This document shows positions 1 through 5,906 of a stretch of DNA of 10,703 nucleotides, one piece after another. This DNA is from Patescibacteria group bacterium UBA6805. Its GTDB lineage: Bacteria; Patescibacteriota; Minisyncoccia; Minisyncoccales; Minisyncoccaceae. The stretch's first letter is position 1. Each line of letters begins with the position of its first letter. The notes under the pieces are model-generated. The model was not told the DNA's origin, did no database searches, and saw only the letters and a list, made by a program, of their open reading frames with translations. Made by a program: the position numbers and the translations under genes. Location: positions 596-11,298 of the forward strand of contig DKFD01000012.1 of the NCBI GenBank assembly GCA_002452735.1, read 5' to 3'.

Positions 1-1
1 T

Positions 2-850
2 TCCGCCTTCATTATCGTTTCCATGAGCGGAGTGTCCCAGAAAGCCACTATTGCCAAGGGCCAGGCGTTTTCCAGTTCTTTGAAGAATGCGCTGATGACG
101 AACCTGGTATCCGAATGGAAATTTGATGAATTATCAACAGCTACCGCAGGAGCCACCATAAGCGACAGTTGGTCAACAAACAACGGAACATTGGTCTCCA
201 ATGATGCCAACGATAAACTAAGAACCGGTTCGGAATGCATTTCCGGGAAATGTTTGTATTTTGACGGAACGGATGATTACATCAACTACGGCAGTCCAAG
301 TTCTTTAACGATTACCAAATTTTTAACCATTGAGGCCTGGATTAAGCAAACAATAGACGCGCAGGCCGGACAATATATAGTCGGCAATGACAGAGATGGC
401 GGCACTCCTGTCGGTGGATACGACATACATACTCGAAGCAACCGGCTTTTTTACGGCTGTATTTGGAGAAAATCGACAGGAACAAGGGCTTGCGCCAGCG
501 GCAGTTCGGTTCCCGAGAACAGCTGGCATTACGTTGTTTCTACTTTTGACGGCCAAAACTTAAAAGTTTATCAAAACGGAATTCGGTCTGGGACAGCGTC
601 AATCGTAGATGAAATAGAAAATCCTTCTCAAAATTTTACCATAGGATGTCTGGCGTATGGTCGTCCCGTATATTATAAATTTTACGGGACAATGGACAAT
701 ATCCGTATTTATGATGCCGCCATATCGGTCTCCCGGGTACAGCAAAACTATTATTCCGGCTTGAACAGATTGCTTAAGAACGGCGGGATAACCATAAAAG
801 AATACACCCAGAGAAATTCTCAATTAGCAGATACTATCGTTAAAAATTAA
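2..850 (+). CDS. Type IV pilin-like protein with LamG domain (5' truncated by window edge)
   Basis: The reading frame is open to the left edge, and the codons before the first ATG (position 23) read SAFIIVS, continuing into MSGVSQKATIAKGQAF. That is the second half of a class III prepilin N-terminal helix, so ATG 23 is not the real start. The signal peptide and the processing site (usually G/FTLIE) lie outside the window. Counting from ATG 23, residues about 45-235 form a LamG/concanavalin A-like jellyroll. It shows FDGTDDYINYG, LTIEAWIKQ, NSWHYVVSTFDG, LKVYQNG and FYGTMDNIRIYDAAIS, followed by a tail (QQNYYSGLNRLL) typical of such pilin-LamG proteins. Known for the family: surface pseudopilins with a glycan- or protein-binding head in CPR bacteria. 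Inferred role: attachment or host contact. It ends with TAA at 848-850. No convincing terminator follows. Confidence 0.82.
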   Translation, partial: SAFIIVSMSGVSQKATIAKGQAFSSSLKNALMTNLVSEWKFDELSTATAGATISDSWSTNNGTLVSNDANDKLRTGSECISGKCLYFDGTDDYINYGSPSSLTITKFLTIEAWIKQTIDAQAGQYIVGNDRDGGTPVGGYDIHTRSNRLFYGCIWRKSTGTRACASGSSVPENSWHYVVSTFDGQNLKVYQNGIRSGTASIVDEIENPSQNFTIGCLAYGRPVYYKFYGTMDNIRIYDAAISVSRVQQNYYSGLNRLLKNGGITIKEYTQRNSQLADTIVKN

Positions 851-854
851 TATC

Positions 855-883
855 TTTTCTTTTTTGAATTTAAATGTTATTAT
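855..883 (+). promoter_or_regulatory. Candidate promoter of the superoxide reductase gene
   Basis: The 60-base gap before the gene is very AT-rich. It holds an extended -10 (TG-T-TATTAT, 875-883), which would start transcription near 890 and give a leader of about 20 nt. The matching -35 (TTTTCT, 855-860) is poor. An alternative pair is TTGAAT (864-869) with TATACC (885-890), but its 15-nt spacer is short. No Shine-Dalgarno precedes ATG 911. AT-richness makes chance matches likely, so this is tentative. Confidence 0.3.
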
Positions 884-910
884 CTATACCGTAACAATGA
901 TTTTAAAATT

Positions 911-1288
911 ATGACCAAGCTGAATCAAATCTATAAATGCAATATCTGCGGAAATATCGTAGAGGTTTTACATGAGGGCGCGGGAGAATTGGTTTGCTGC
1001 GGGCAGCCCATGGAACTGCAGGAAGAAAGAACGATTGACGAGGGAAAAGAAAAACACGTTCCGGTGCTGGAAAGAAACGGCAACGAATTAAAAGTAAAGG
1101 TGGGAGAAGTGCCCCATCCCATGGAAGAGTCCCATCATATCGAATGGATAGAGATTTCAAGCGGAGACAAATCATTGAAGAAATTTCTGAAGTCCGGAGA
1201 CGCTCCCGAAGCAGTTTTCCTCGTTGATTATGAAAATCCCCGGGCCAGGATTTACTGCAACATCCACGGCTTGTGGAAATCAAATTAA
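911..1288 (+). CDS. dfx: Desulfoferrodoxin, two-iron superoxide reductase
   Basis: A cytoplasmic enzyme that reduces superoxide to hydrogen peroxide without making oxygen, using electrons usually from rubredoxin. At 125 residues it matches class I (2Fe) superoxide reductases. The N-terminal desulforedoxin domain has all four rubredoxin-type ligands, Cys10, Cys13, Cys29 and Cys30 (center I). The catalytic domain has the His4-Cys ligands His49, His69, His75, Cys116 and His119 (center II), with the catalytic Glu47-Lys48 pair just before His49. The numbering coincides with that of the well-studied Desulfoarculus protein as I remember it. The gene stands apart from the genes on either side (60-nt and 69-nt gaps), so it may be transcribed alone. 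No rubredoxin or peroxidase gene is visible nearby. Identification is secure. The physiological electron donor is unknown. Confidence 0.95.
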   Translation: MTKLNQIYKCNICGNIVEVLHEGAGELVCCGQPMELQEERTIDEGKEKHVPVLERNGNELKVKVGEVPHPMEESHHIEWIEISSGDKSLKKFLKSGDAPEAVFLVDYENPRARIYCNIHGLWKSN

Positions 1289-1299
1289 TGGGATATGAT
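1271..1299 (+). promoter_or_regulatory. Candidate promoter of the envelope operon
   Basis: TTGTGG (1271-1276) and TATGAT (1294-1299) are separated by 17 nt. The -35 lies in the last codons of the superoxide reductase gene. This would start transcription near 1306 and leave a leader of about 50 nt, almost pure A/T, before ATG 1358. An inverted repeat, TGATTA (1296-1301) and TAATCA (1310-1315), overlaps the -10 and start region and could be an operator. Sequence match only. Confidence 0.3.
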
Positions 1300-1324
1300 T
1301 AAAAGATAATAATCAAAAGGTCAG

Positions 1325-1338
1325 TTAATAATTATTAA
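1325..1338. repeat. 14-bp perfect palindrome in the operon leader
   Basis: TTAATAATTATTAA is its own reverse complement and sits 19 nt before the ATG at 1358. It may be a dimer-binding operator, or only a product of the extreme A/T content of the leader. It has no loop and no G/C, so it is not a terminator. Confidence 0.35.
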
Positions 1339-1357
1339 TAAATAATAAATAAAATTT

Positions 1358-2149
1358 ATGGTTAAAGATTTTAAAGAATGCGGCAGTTGCTGCAAGATAA
1401 TAGGCGTTATCGTCGGCGTTTTGCTCGTTGTTCTCATCGGTTATTACGCAATTTCAACCATAGAAAAGACCAAGCAGATTGAATATATCGGCGGGGGGGC
1501 GAATACCAGTGTGATTACCGTGAGCAAACAGGGAATTGTTTACGCCACGCCCAATCTGGCCCAAATCAGTTTTTCCGTGATTACCGAGGAAAGAGAAGTG
1601 GGAGACGCCATTAAGGAGAACGGCGAGAAATCAAGCGCGGTAATCGAGATATTAAAAGCCCAAGGAGTAAGCGAAACAGACATTAAGACAACATATTTTA
1701 ACGTTTATCCTTTATACGAGTGGCACAAGACGGACAGCGCCGATATTTATTCAACGGGAACCAGAGTGCTGGTCGGGTATGAAGCCACGGAGACCATAGA
1801 AGTTAAGATAAGAGACGTGGAGAAAATAGGAAGCCTTATTGAGGGAGCAGTCGGCGCGGGAGCCAACCAGGTCAGCAGTTTGCAATTTGTGGTTGAGAAC
1901 GAAGAGTCCTTCAAGGCTCAAGCTAGGGCCAAAGCCATTACCGACGCCCGAGCCGAGGCCATTCAAACCGCCCAGTCCCTGGGAGTCAAATTGGGGAAAA
2001 TCGTCAGCTTTAGCGAAAGCAGCTATACCCCTTACTACAAATCTATATCTGCCGTGGGAATGGGCGGCGGCCCCGAAGCCGATTCGTCGATAAGCACAGG
2101 AGAAAATAAAATAGAGGTAACGGTAAATATAGTTTTTGAAATAAAGTAA
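1358..2149 (+). CDS. Membrane-anchored SIMPL (DUF541) domain protein
   Basis: A 263-residue protein. It has a short basic N-terminus with three cysteines (Cys8, Cys11, Cys12, motif CGSCC), one membrane helix at about 13-33, then a SIMPL/DUF541 domain from about 50 to the end. Domain signatures include ITVSKQGIVYATPNLAQISF, the amphipathic segment AVIEILKAQGVSETDIKT, YEATETIEVKI, and an Ala-rich helix (ARAKAITDARAEAIQTAQSL) followed by GVKLGKIVSFSE. Family members (BP26/OMP28, YggE) are envelope proteins that assemble into oligomers and have been linked to oxidative stress; the molecular role is not settled. The cysteines fall on the predicted cytoplasmic side and do not form a lipobox. This is the first gene of the predicted operon. 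The stop is one base before the FKBP start. No Shine-Dalgarno is visible. Confidence 0.85.
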   Translation: MVKDFKECGSCCKIIGVIVGVLLVVLIGYYAISTIEKTKQIEYIGGGANTSVITVSKQGIVYATPNLAQISFSVITEEREVGDAIKENGEKSSAVIEILKAQGVSETDIKTTYFNVYPLYEWHKTDSADIYSTGTRVLVGYEATETIEVKIRDVEKIGSLIEGAVGAGANQVSSLQFVVENEESFKAQARAKAITDARAEAIQTAQSLGVKLGKIVSFSESSYTPYYKSISAVGMGGGPEADSSISTGENKIEVTVNIVFEIK

Positions 2150-2150
2150 A

Positions 2151-2642
2151 ATGGCTTTAAAGGTTGATGCCGAGATAATTATCTTCGTTGTCTTTTTGCT
2201 GTTAGTCATCATTCTTTTGTATTTTCTTTTCTTTAATCCCAAAACGAAAGAACCTGATTCGGGAATTTTGGAAGACTCCAAAGCGGAAGTAAGCGTTCGA
2301 GACGAAGAATCAATTCCCCCGGATTTAAAAATTGAAATTATACAGCAAGGACAAGGCAAAGAAGTGAAAAACAACGATACTCTGGCCGTCCATTATTCCG
2401 GCTATTTGGAGGACGGAACCAAGTTTGATTCGAGCCTGGACAGAGGCGAGCCTTTTGTTTTTCAAATAGGGCAGGGCCGGGTCATTCAGGGCTGGGAAAA
2501 GGGCCTTCTGGGAATGAAGGTCGGCGAGAAAAGGAAAATAACCATTCCTCCGGAAATGGGCTATGGCAGCAGCGGGGTGGGAGGCGTTATTCCTCCCAAC
2601 GCCACCTTGATTTTTGAAGTGGAATTATTTGGAATAGAATGA
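2151..2642 (+). CDS. FKBP-type peptidyl-prolyl isomerase with N-terminal membrane anchor
   Basis: A 163-residue protein that speeds cis-trans isomerisation of Xaa-Pro bonds, here probably at the outer face of the membrane. Residues about 8-28 form an uncleaved membrane helix, followed by a charged linker to about 58 and one complete FKBP domain (58-163). The active-site residues align with human FKBP12: Tyr82 (Y26), Phe92 and Asp93 (F36, D37), Phe102 (F46), Val111-Ile112 (V55, I56), Trp115 (W59), Tyr138 (Y82) and Phe155 (F99). The motif IPPNATLIFEVEL closes the domain. There is no SlyD-type insert-in-flap chaperone domain. Its stop overlaps the next start as ATGA (2639-2642), so translation of the thioredoxin-DsbD protein is probably coupled. 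It lies between a SIMPL protein and a redox protein, which suits a role in folding exported proteins. Confidence 0.95.
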   Translation: MALKVDAEIIIFVVFLLLVIILLYFLFFNPKTKEPDSGILEDSKAEVSVRDEESIPPDLKIEIIQQGQGKEVKNNDTLAVHYSGYLEDGTKFDSSLDRGEPFVFQIGQGRVIQGWEKGLLGMKVGEKRKITIPPEMGYGSSGVGGVIPPNATLIFEVELFGIE

Positions 2643-3847
2643 TCAAGAAATTGAAAATTTTAACGATTGTTTTGGGATTGTTTTTTGTTGGTTCGGTTTT
2701 TGCTCAAACTCAAACCATTGAGTTAGATTTTTTTTATTTAACCACCTGTTCTCACTGTCACGATGAAATTGAGTTTTTGGAGCAGATAAAACAAAAATAT
2801 CCTGAGCTGAAGATAAACGAATATCCGATTGAAAAAAAAGAGAATCTCGATTTGATGCTCAAAAAATACAAGGAATACGACGTTCCTCAAGACGTTTGGG
2901 GCAGGGTGCCGGCCACTTTTTTCGAGAACATATACATCATCGGTTTTAAGGAAGATGTTACGGACAAACAGATTGACTCCTATCTTTCTCAAGCAATAGA
3001 GAGAAAGAAAGAGGTGGAAATTGATCCTTTTGATAATCTCGGCGACATCAGCGACGTGACCACGGAAATTGACGCCCAAACGAAAATCAAGCTGCCGTTC
3101 GTGGGAGAGGTGGATGTTTTGCACCATTCTCCTCTTGTCTTGTCAGTGCTTTTCGGCACGTTGGACGGATTTAATCCTTGCGCCATGACCGCCCTATGCT
3201 TTTTATTGGCTTCTTTGGTGGCTTCGGGCGCCAGAAAAAAGGTTTTACTCGTCGGCGGCGTATTTATTTTTGTTTCCGGCCTCGTATATTTCCTGTTCAT
3301 CACTGCCTGGTTTAATCTCTTTTTAGCCCTGGCTTACGTCAAGTTTATCACCACCTTGGTCGGTATTTTGGTTCTCTTCTTCGCCTTCACTGTTTTGAAG
3401 GAATATTTTTCCGGGGTGATTTGCAAATTCTGCGAAACAGAAGTGAAAAAGGATTTTTTTTCCCAAGCTCAGAAAAAACTTCTTTTGCAAATGGAAAAGA
3501 TAACCAGAGCCGAGGTGCCGTTGAGGTGGAGTCTCTTGGGGGTAATCCTGATCGCCGCCGGAGTCAATATGGTAGAGCTTTTCTGTTCCATGGGATTTCC
3601 GGCCGCTTTTACGGGAATATTATCCGACATGGGAATAGGAAAGACGTCTTTTTATCTTTATCTTCTGGTCTACATCTTCTTTTATATGTTGGACGATTTG
3701 GTTATTTTCTTGATTGCCGTCGCTACCCTGAAAATCACTCAGTCCTCCCAGAAATACTTGAAATTCGTCAAGCTGGTTTCGGGAATTTTGCTTTTAATTT
3801 TGGGCCTTATCCTTATTTTCAATCCCGGTCTTTTAACTTTTTCTTAA
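2639..3847 (+). CDS. Thioredoxin-like domain fused to DsbD/CcdA-type membrane electron carrier
   Basis: A 402-residue fusion. Residues 1-22 form a signal peptide (predicted cut after VFA). Next comes an exported thioredoxin fold with a CSHC active site (Cys37, Cys40) and the cis-Pro loop VP (Pro91). From about 160 on there is a polytopic membrane domain of roughly six helices. It carries the CcdA/DsbD-beta signature FNPCAMTAL (Cys181) and the second-half cysteine in LFCSMGFPAAF (Cys316). In the DsbD family such a pair carries electrons from cytoplasmic thioredoxin across the membrane, and the exported thioredoxin passes them to substrates. Here the thioredoxin domain precedes the membrane domain, whereas DsbD-gamma follows it in E. 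coli. An extra CKFC motif (Cys262, Cys265) lies in a loop between membrane segments. Inferred role: keeping exported thiols reduced, or isomerising disulfides. Direction and partners are not shown by the sequence. Confidence 0.85.
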   Translation: MIKKLKILTIVLGLFFVGSVFAQTQTIELDFFYLTTCSHCHDEIEFLEQIKQKYPELKINEYPIEKKENLDLMLKKYKEYDVPQDVWGRVPATFFENIYIIGFKEDVTDKQIDSYLSQAIERKKEVEIDPFDNLGDISDVTTEIDAQTKIKLPFVGEVDVLHHSPLVLSVLFGTLDGFNPCAMTALCFLLASLVASGARKKVLLVGGVFIFVSGLVYFLFITAWFNLFLALAYVKFITTLVGILVLFFAFTVLKEYFSGVICKFCETEVKKDFFSQAQKKLLLQMEKITRAEVPLRWSLLGVILIAAGVNMVELFCSMGFPAAFTGILSDMGIGKTSFYLYLLVYIFFYMLDDLVIFLIAVATLKITQSSQKYLKFVKLVSGILLLILGLILIFNPGLLTFS

Positions 3848-4072
3848 ATGTTGATAAAAGTCAAAGTACAAGCCAATGCCCAGAAGGAAGAGTTGATTAA
3901 AAAAAATGAAGATGCTTTTGAAGCGAAAGTAAGAGAAAAAGCCGAGAGGGGAATGGCCAACAAAAGAACAAGGATGGTTTTGGCGGAATATTTTAAAGTT
4001 CCGCTGTCAAAAATAATTTTAATCAAAGGGTCGAAAGAGAGAAATAAGATATTTGAAATCAGAAAAAATTAA
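3848..4072 (+). CDS. DUF167 (YggU-like) small protein
   Basis: A 74-residue protein of the DUF167 fold, a conserved soluble family of unknown function. Signatures are the opening strand LIKVKVQANA, a glycine-alanine-asparagine turn GMAN (35-38; usually GKAN), the helix RTRMVLAEYF, then VPLSKIILIKGSKERNKIFEI (about 51-71), which matches the family's 'vp.s.v.l..G..sr.K...i' ending. It is slightly shorter than most members (about 95-100 residues). Its ATG directly follows the TAA of the DsbD-like gene, in the same frame and with no space for a ribosome site. Expression is therefore probably by re-initiation. Confidence 0.85.
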   Translation: MLIKVKVQANAQKEELIKKNEDAFEAKVREKAERGMANKRTRMVLAEYFKVPLSKIILIKGSKERNKIFEIRKN

Positions 4073-4074
4073 TT

Positions 4075-4524
4075 ATGCAAGATTTCGTTTTTTCCATAAT
4101 AGCCAACCAAGCCCTTTGGGCCAGTTTTTTGGCTTGGTTTTTGGCCCAAACCGTCAAAGCCGCTATTTTGACCATCAAAGAAAAAAGGTTCAGGTTTAAT
4201 TTATACGCTTTGCCCGGAGGTTTTCCTTCTTCGCACAGCGCCGCGGTTTCGGCCTTGGCCTGTTCTTTGGGATTTATTTACGGATTTGATTCGGGGATTT
4301 TCGCTTTTGCCGTGGTTTTCGCTTTTTTCATTATTTACGACGCAAGAGTAATCAGGGGGGCGGCAGGAAAGCAAGCCCAATCGCTGAACAGATTGATTGA
4401 ATCGTTGGATTTGGACCGAAAAGAAGATGCGGAAAGGCTGAAAGAAATTTTGGGTCACAGCATATTTGAAATCTTTTGGGGCGTTTTAATCGGTATCGCC
4501 TCTTCCCTTGTCTTTTATGGATAA
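4075..4524 (+). CDS. DUF212 family membrane protein, divergent PAP2-type phosphatase (YuiD-like)
   Basis: A 149-residue integral membrane protein of the DUF212 family, described as divergent relatives of acid phosphatase/vanadium haloperoxidase (PAP2) enzymes. It shows the family motifs in order: LPGGFPSSHSA (46-56), resembling the PSGH-type phosphatase motif; IIYDARVIRGAAGKQAQSLN (about 86-105), the basic motif normally written YDA.GVRR.AG.QA..LN; and LKEILGHSIFEIFWG (about 122-136), with the likely catalytic His128. Three to four hydrophobic segments surround them. Probable role: dephosphorylating a membrane lipid phosphate, substrate unknown. The gene starts 2 nt after DUF167 and overlaps prmC by 8 nt. 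It shares an operon with UppP, also a lipid phosphatase. An unusual pair of interleaved inverted repeats lies at its 5' end. Confidence 0.88.
   Translation: MQDFVFSIIANQALWASFLAWFLAQTVKAAILTIKEKRFRFNLYALPGGFPSSHSAAVSALACSLGFIYGFDSGIFAFAVVFAFFIIYDARVIRGAAGKQAQSLNRLIESLDLDRKEDAERLKEILGHSIFEIFWGVLIGIASSLVFYG
4105..4150 (+). repeat. Two interleaved inverted repeats (pseudoknot-like) inside the DUF212 gene
   Basis: AACCAAGCC (4105-4113) is complementary to GGCTTGGTT (4131-4139). TTTGGGCC (4115-4122) is complementary to GGCCCAAA (4143-4150), extendable by an A-T pair (4123/4142). The arms alternate 1-2-1'-2', so the RNA could form either of two hairpins or, if sterics allow, an H-type pseudoknot. 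The last linker is only 3 nt for a 9-bp stem, which argues against a full pseudoknot. The stretch begins about 30 nt after the start codon and encodes a near-palindromic peptide, QALWASFLAWFLAQ. Function unknown and may be coincidental. Confidence 0.4.
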
Positions 4525-5170
4525 TATTGATTTGCCAGAAGATTACAAGGTCGGCTTCAAGTATTTTATGGGGACAAAAATTGATTTGAGCAAGAAGCCT
4601 CTTATCCCGAGAGAAGAAACCGAATATTGGGTTTCTTCGGCCCTGAAAGAAATAAAGGCGAGAAAGAATCCGAGATGTCTGGATTTATTCTCCGGCTCGG
4701 GATGCATCGGCGTGGCAATTTTAAAAAAAACCGAAGAATCTTTTTGTGATTTTGGGGATAAAGAAAACTCTTTCTTGGAGCAAATTAAAATCAACCTGGA
4801 GATTAACGGCATTCTTAAGGAAAGATACGACATTGTCAAAACCGATATTTTTTCAAATATCAAAAAGAAGTACGATTTTATTCTGGCCAATCCTCCTTAC
4901 GTTGCTTTAAGCAGGATTGGCGAGGTCAGGGAAGACGTGAGGCGGCATGAGCCTTCCGTCGCTCTTTTGGGCGGGGAAGACGGCCTGGATTTGATTAGAG
5001 GTTTTCTTCTAAAAGCAAGAGAGTTTTTAAAAGAAAAAGGAGTGGTTTTCATGGAATTCGACGAAGAGCAAAAAAAGGAAATTGAACGCATTTTGGAAAA
5101 AAATTATTCGAAAACAGATTTTTTTAAAGACCAGTTTAATAAATATCGTTTTCTAAGATTGGAGAAATAA
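4517..5170 (+). CDS. prmC: Short PrmC/HemK-type release factor glutamine methyltransferase
   Basis: An SAM-dependent methyltransferase that normally methylates the GGQ glutamine of peptide release factors RF1 and RF2. From ATG 4517 it has 217 residues against about 280 in E. coli. The N-terminal helical domain is missing, and the protein begins just before the conserved PLIPREETEYWV (28-39). The SAM-binding motif is DLFSGSGCIG (56-65), the substrate-glutamine motif is NPPYVAL (125-131), and HEPSVALLGGEDGLDLIR follows (about 144-161). The usual 'vDis..al' strand reads CDFGDKENSFLEQIK (77-91), so SAM ribose binding may differ. I chose ATG 4517 over the in-frame TTG at 4508 because family similarity starts downstream of both and ATG is the stronger codon. 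It overlaps DUF212 by 8 nt and has no Shine-Dalgarno. Rescue by another substrate-recognition surface cannot be judged from sequence. Confidence 0.88.
   Translation: MDNIDLPEDYKVGFKYFMGTKIDLSKKPLIPREETEYWVSSALKEIKARKNPRCLDLFSGSGCIGVAILKKTEESFCDFGDKENSFLEQIKINLEINGILKERYDIVKTDIFSNIKKKYDFILANPPYVALSRIGEVREDVRRHEPSVALLGGEDGLDLIRGFLLKAREFLKEKGVVFMEFDEEQKKEIERILEKNYSKTDFFKDQFNKYRFLRLEK
5161..5164 (+). promoter_or_regulatory. Shine-Dalgarno sequence for uppP
   Basis: GGAG lies 7 nt before the ATG at 5172, inside the last codons of prmC. It is one of only two good ribosome sites in the window; the other precedes the Nudix-like gene. It may raise UppP translation relative to its operon neighbours. 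Confidence 0.5.
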
Positions 5171-5171
5171 C

Positions 5172-5906
5172 ATGTGGGAATATATTTTATTGGGCGTTTT
5201 GCAGGGTATTTTTGAATGGATTCCCGTTTCCAGTGAAGGAGTGGTGGCCCTGTTCTCCCGTTTTTTGGTTAAAGATTTTAACAGCGTTGATTTGGCTATT
5301 TTTCTTCATTCGGGAACCCTGCTTGCTTTGCTGGTGTACTTTTACAAGGACTGGAAAGATTTGATTTTGATTAAAGACAAAGAATTTTTCAAGTTCTTTT
5401 TGGTTGTTACCGTTATTTCCGGAGGGATTGGTTATTTTGTTTATCATTTTTCCAGAACCGTAATTATGGGTTCCGGACTGTTGCTGCTTACGGGAATCGG
5501 ACTTCTCTTGACTTCTTTCCTGCAAAAGAAAAAAATGGAATTGAAGATTAATAAAACAATTTCGGCTATCCTGGTCGGGCTGCTTCAGGGCTTGTCCGCT
5601 CTGCCCGGTTTTTCCCGCTCCGGGTCCACGATTTTCGGGCTTTCTTTGACCGGGAAAGACCCGGCGCTGATACTCAAGCAGTCTTATTTGATTTCCGGCC
5701 CGGTTGTTTTGGCCTCTTCTGTTTATCTGTTTTTAAAGAACCCGGCCCTGGTTTCCCAGGGCTGGATAGCGCTGGTTTTCAGCTTTATCTTCGGCCTCCT
5801 GTCGTTGAACCTTTTATTATCCTGGGCCAAGAAAACCGATTTTTCCTTATTCGCTTTGATTTTCGGCTTGCTTTGCCTGCTCGGCGCCGGGCTTTTCTAT
5901 TTATGA
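5172..5906 (+). CDS. uppP: Undecaprenyl-diphosphatase (BacA/UppP family)
   Basis: An integral membrane enzyme that removes a phosphate from undecaprenyl pyrophosphate to recycle the carrier lipid for peptidoglycan and surface glycans; overexpression is known to give bacitracin resistance. At 244 residues it is a little shorter than E. coli UppP (273), with about seven hydrophobic segments. Motif 1 is QGIFEWIPVSSEG (11-23), containing Glu15 (E. coli Glu21) and Ser20-Ser21. Motif 2 is PGFSRSGST (145-153), containing Arg149 (Arg174). Between them, HSGTLLALLVYF matches the family. The histidine that follows SSxG in E. coli (His30) is Val24 here, and the preceding residue is Glu22; such SSEG forms resemble archaeal homologues as I recall them. 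A Shine-Dalgarno precedes the start. The stop overlaps the next start as ATGA (5903-5906). It shares the operon with DUF212, a second lipid phosphatase candidate. Confidence 0.93.
   Translation: MWEYILLGVLQGIFEWIPVSSEGVVALFSRFLVKDFNSVDLAIFLHSGTLLALLVYFYKDWKDLILIKDKEFFKFFLVVTVISGGIGYFVYHFSRTVIMGSGLLLLTGIGLLLTSFLQKKKMELKINKTISAILVGLLQGLSALPGFSRSGSTIFGLSLTGKDPALILKQSYLISGPVVLASSVYLFLKNPALVSQGWIALVFSFIFGLLSLNLLLSWAKKTDFSLFALIFGLLCLLGAGLFYL
5742..5765 (+). repeat. Strong GC-rich hairpin inside uppP
   Basis: The arms CCGGCCCTGG (5742-5751) and CCAGGGCTGG (5756-5765) pair over 10 bp with one G-U, closed by a TTTC loop. No run of T follows, so it is not an intrinsic terminator. It lies about 140 nt upstream of the AlkD start. 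It could slow ribosomes or protect an mRNA end after processing, but may be codon coincidence (it encodes a stretch near NPALVSQGW). Confidence 0.4.

Noticed and set aside
909..1283. A 124-codon antisense open frame opposite the superoxide reductase
   Set aside because: The + strand gene has all metal ligands. The reverse frame is a mirror of it.
1751..2374. A 207-codon antisense open frame across the SIMPL and FKBP genes
   Set aside because: Both genes on the + strand are well supported, and the antisense translation shows no recognisable domain.
3421..3900. A 159-codon open frame on the + strand overlapping the DsbD-like and DUF167 genes
   Set aside because: It runs out of frame through the well-supported membrane domain, and its translation resembles no family.
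4508..4516. An upstream TTG start for prmC
   Set aside because: It adds only three residues, has no ribosome site, and a normal ATG follows at 4517.
5873..5902. An upstream TTG start for the AlkD-like gene
   Set aside because: It lies inside uppP. The ATGA overlap at 5903 is the usual coupled arrangement, and family similarity begins after it.
4075..5906. A bacitracin-resistance or phage-type lipid phosphatase island (DUF212 with UppP)
   Set aside because: Both are ordinary housekeeping families within a coupled operon, with no mobile-element signs nearby.
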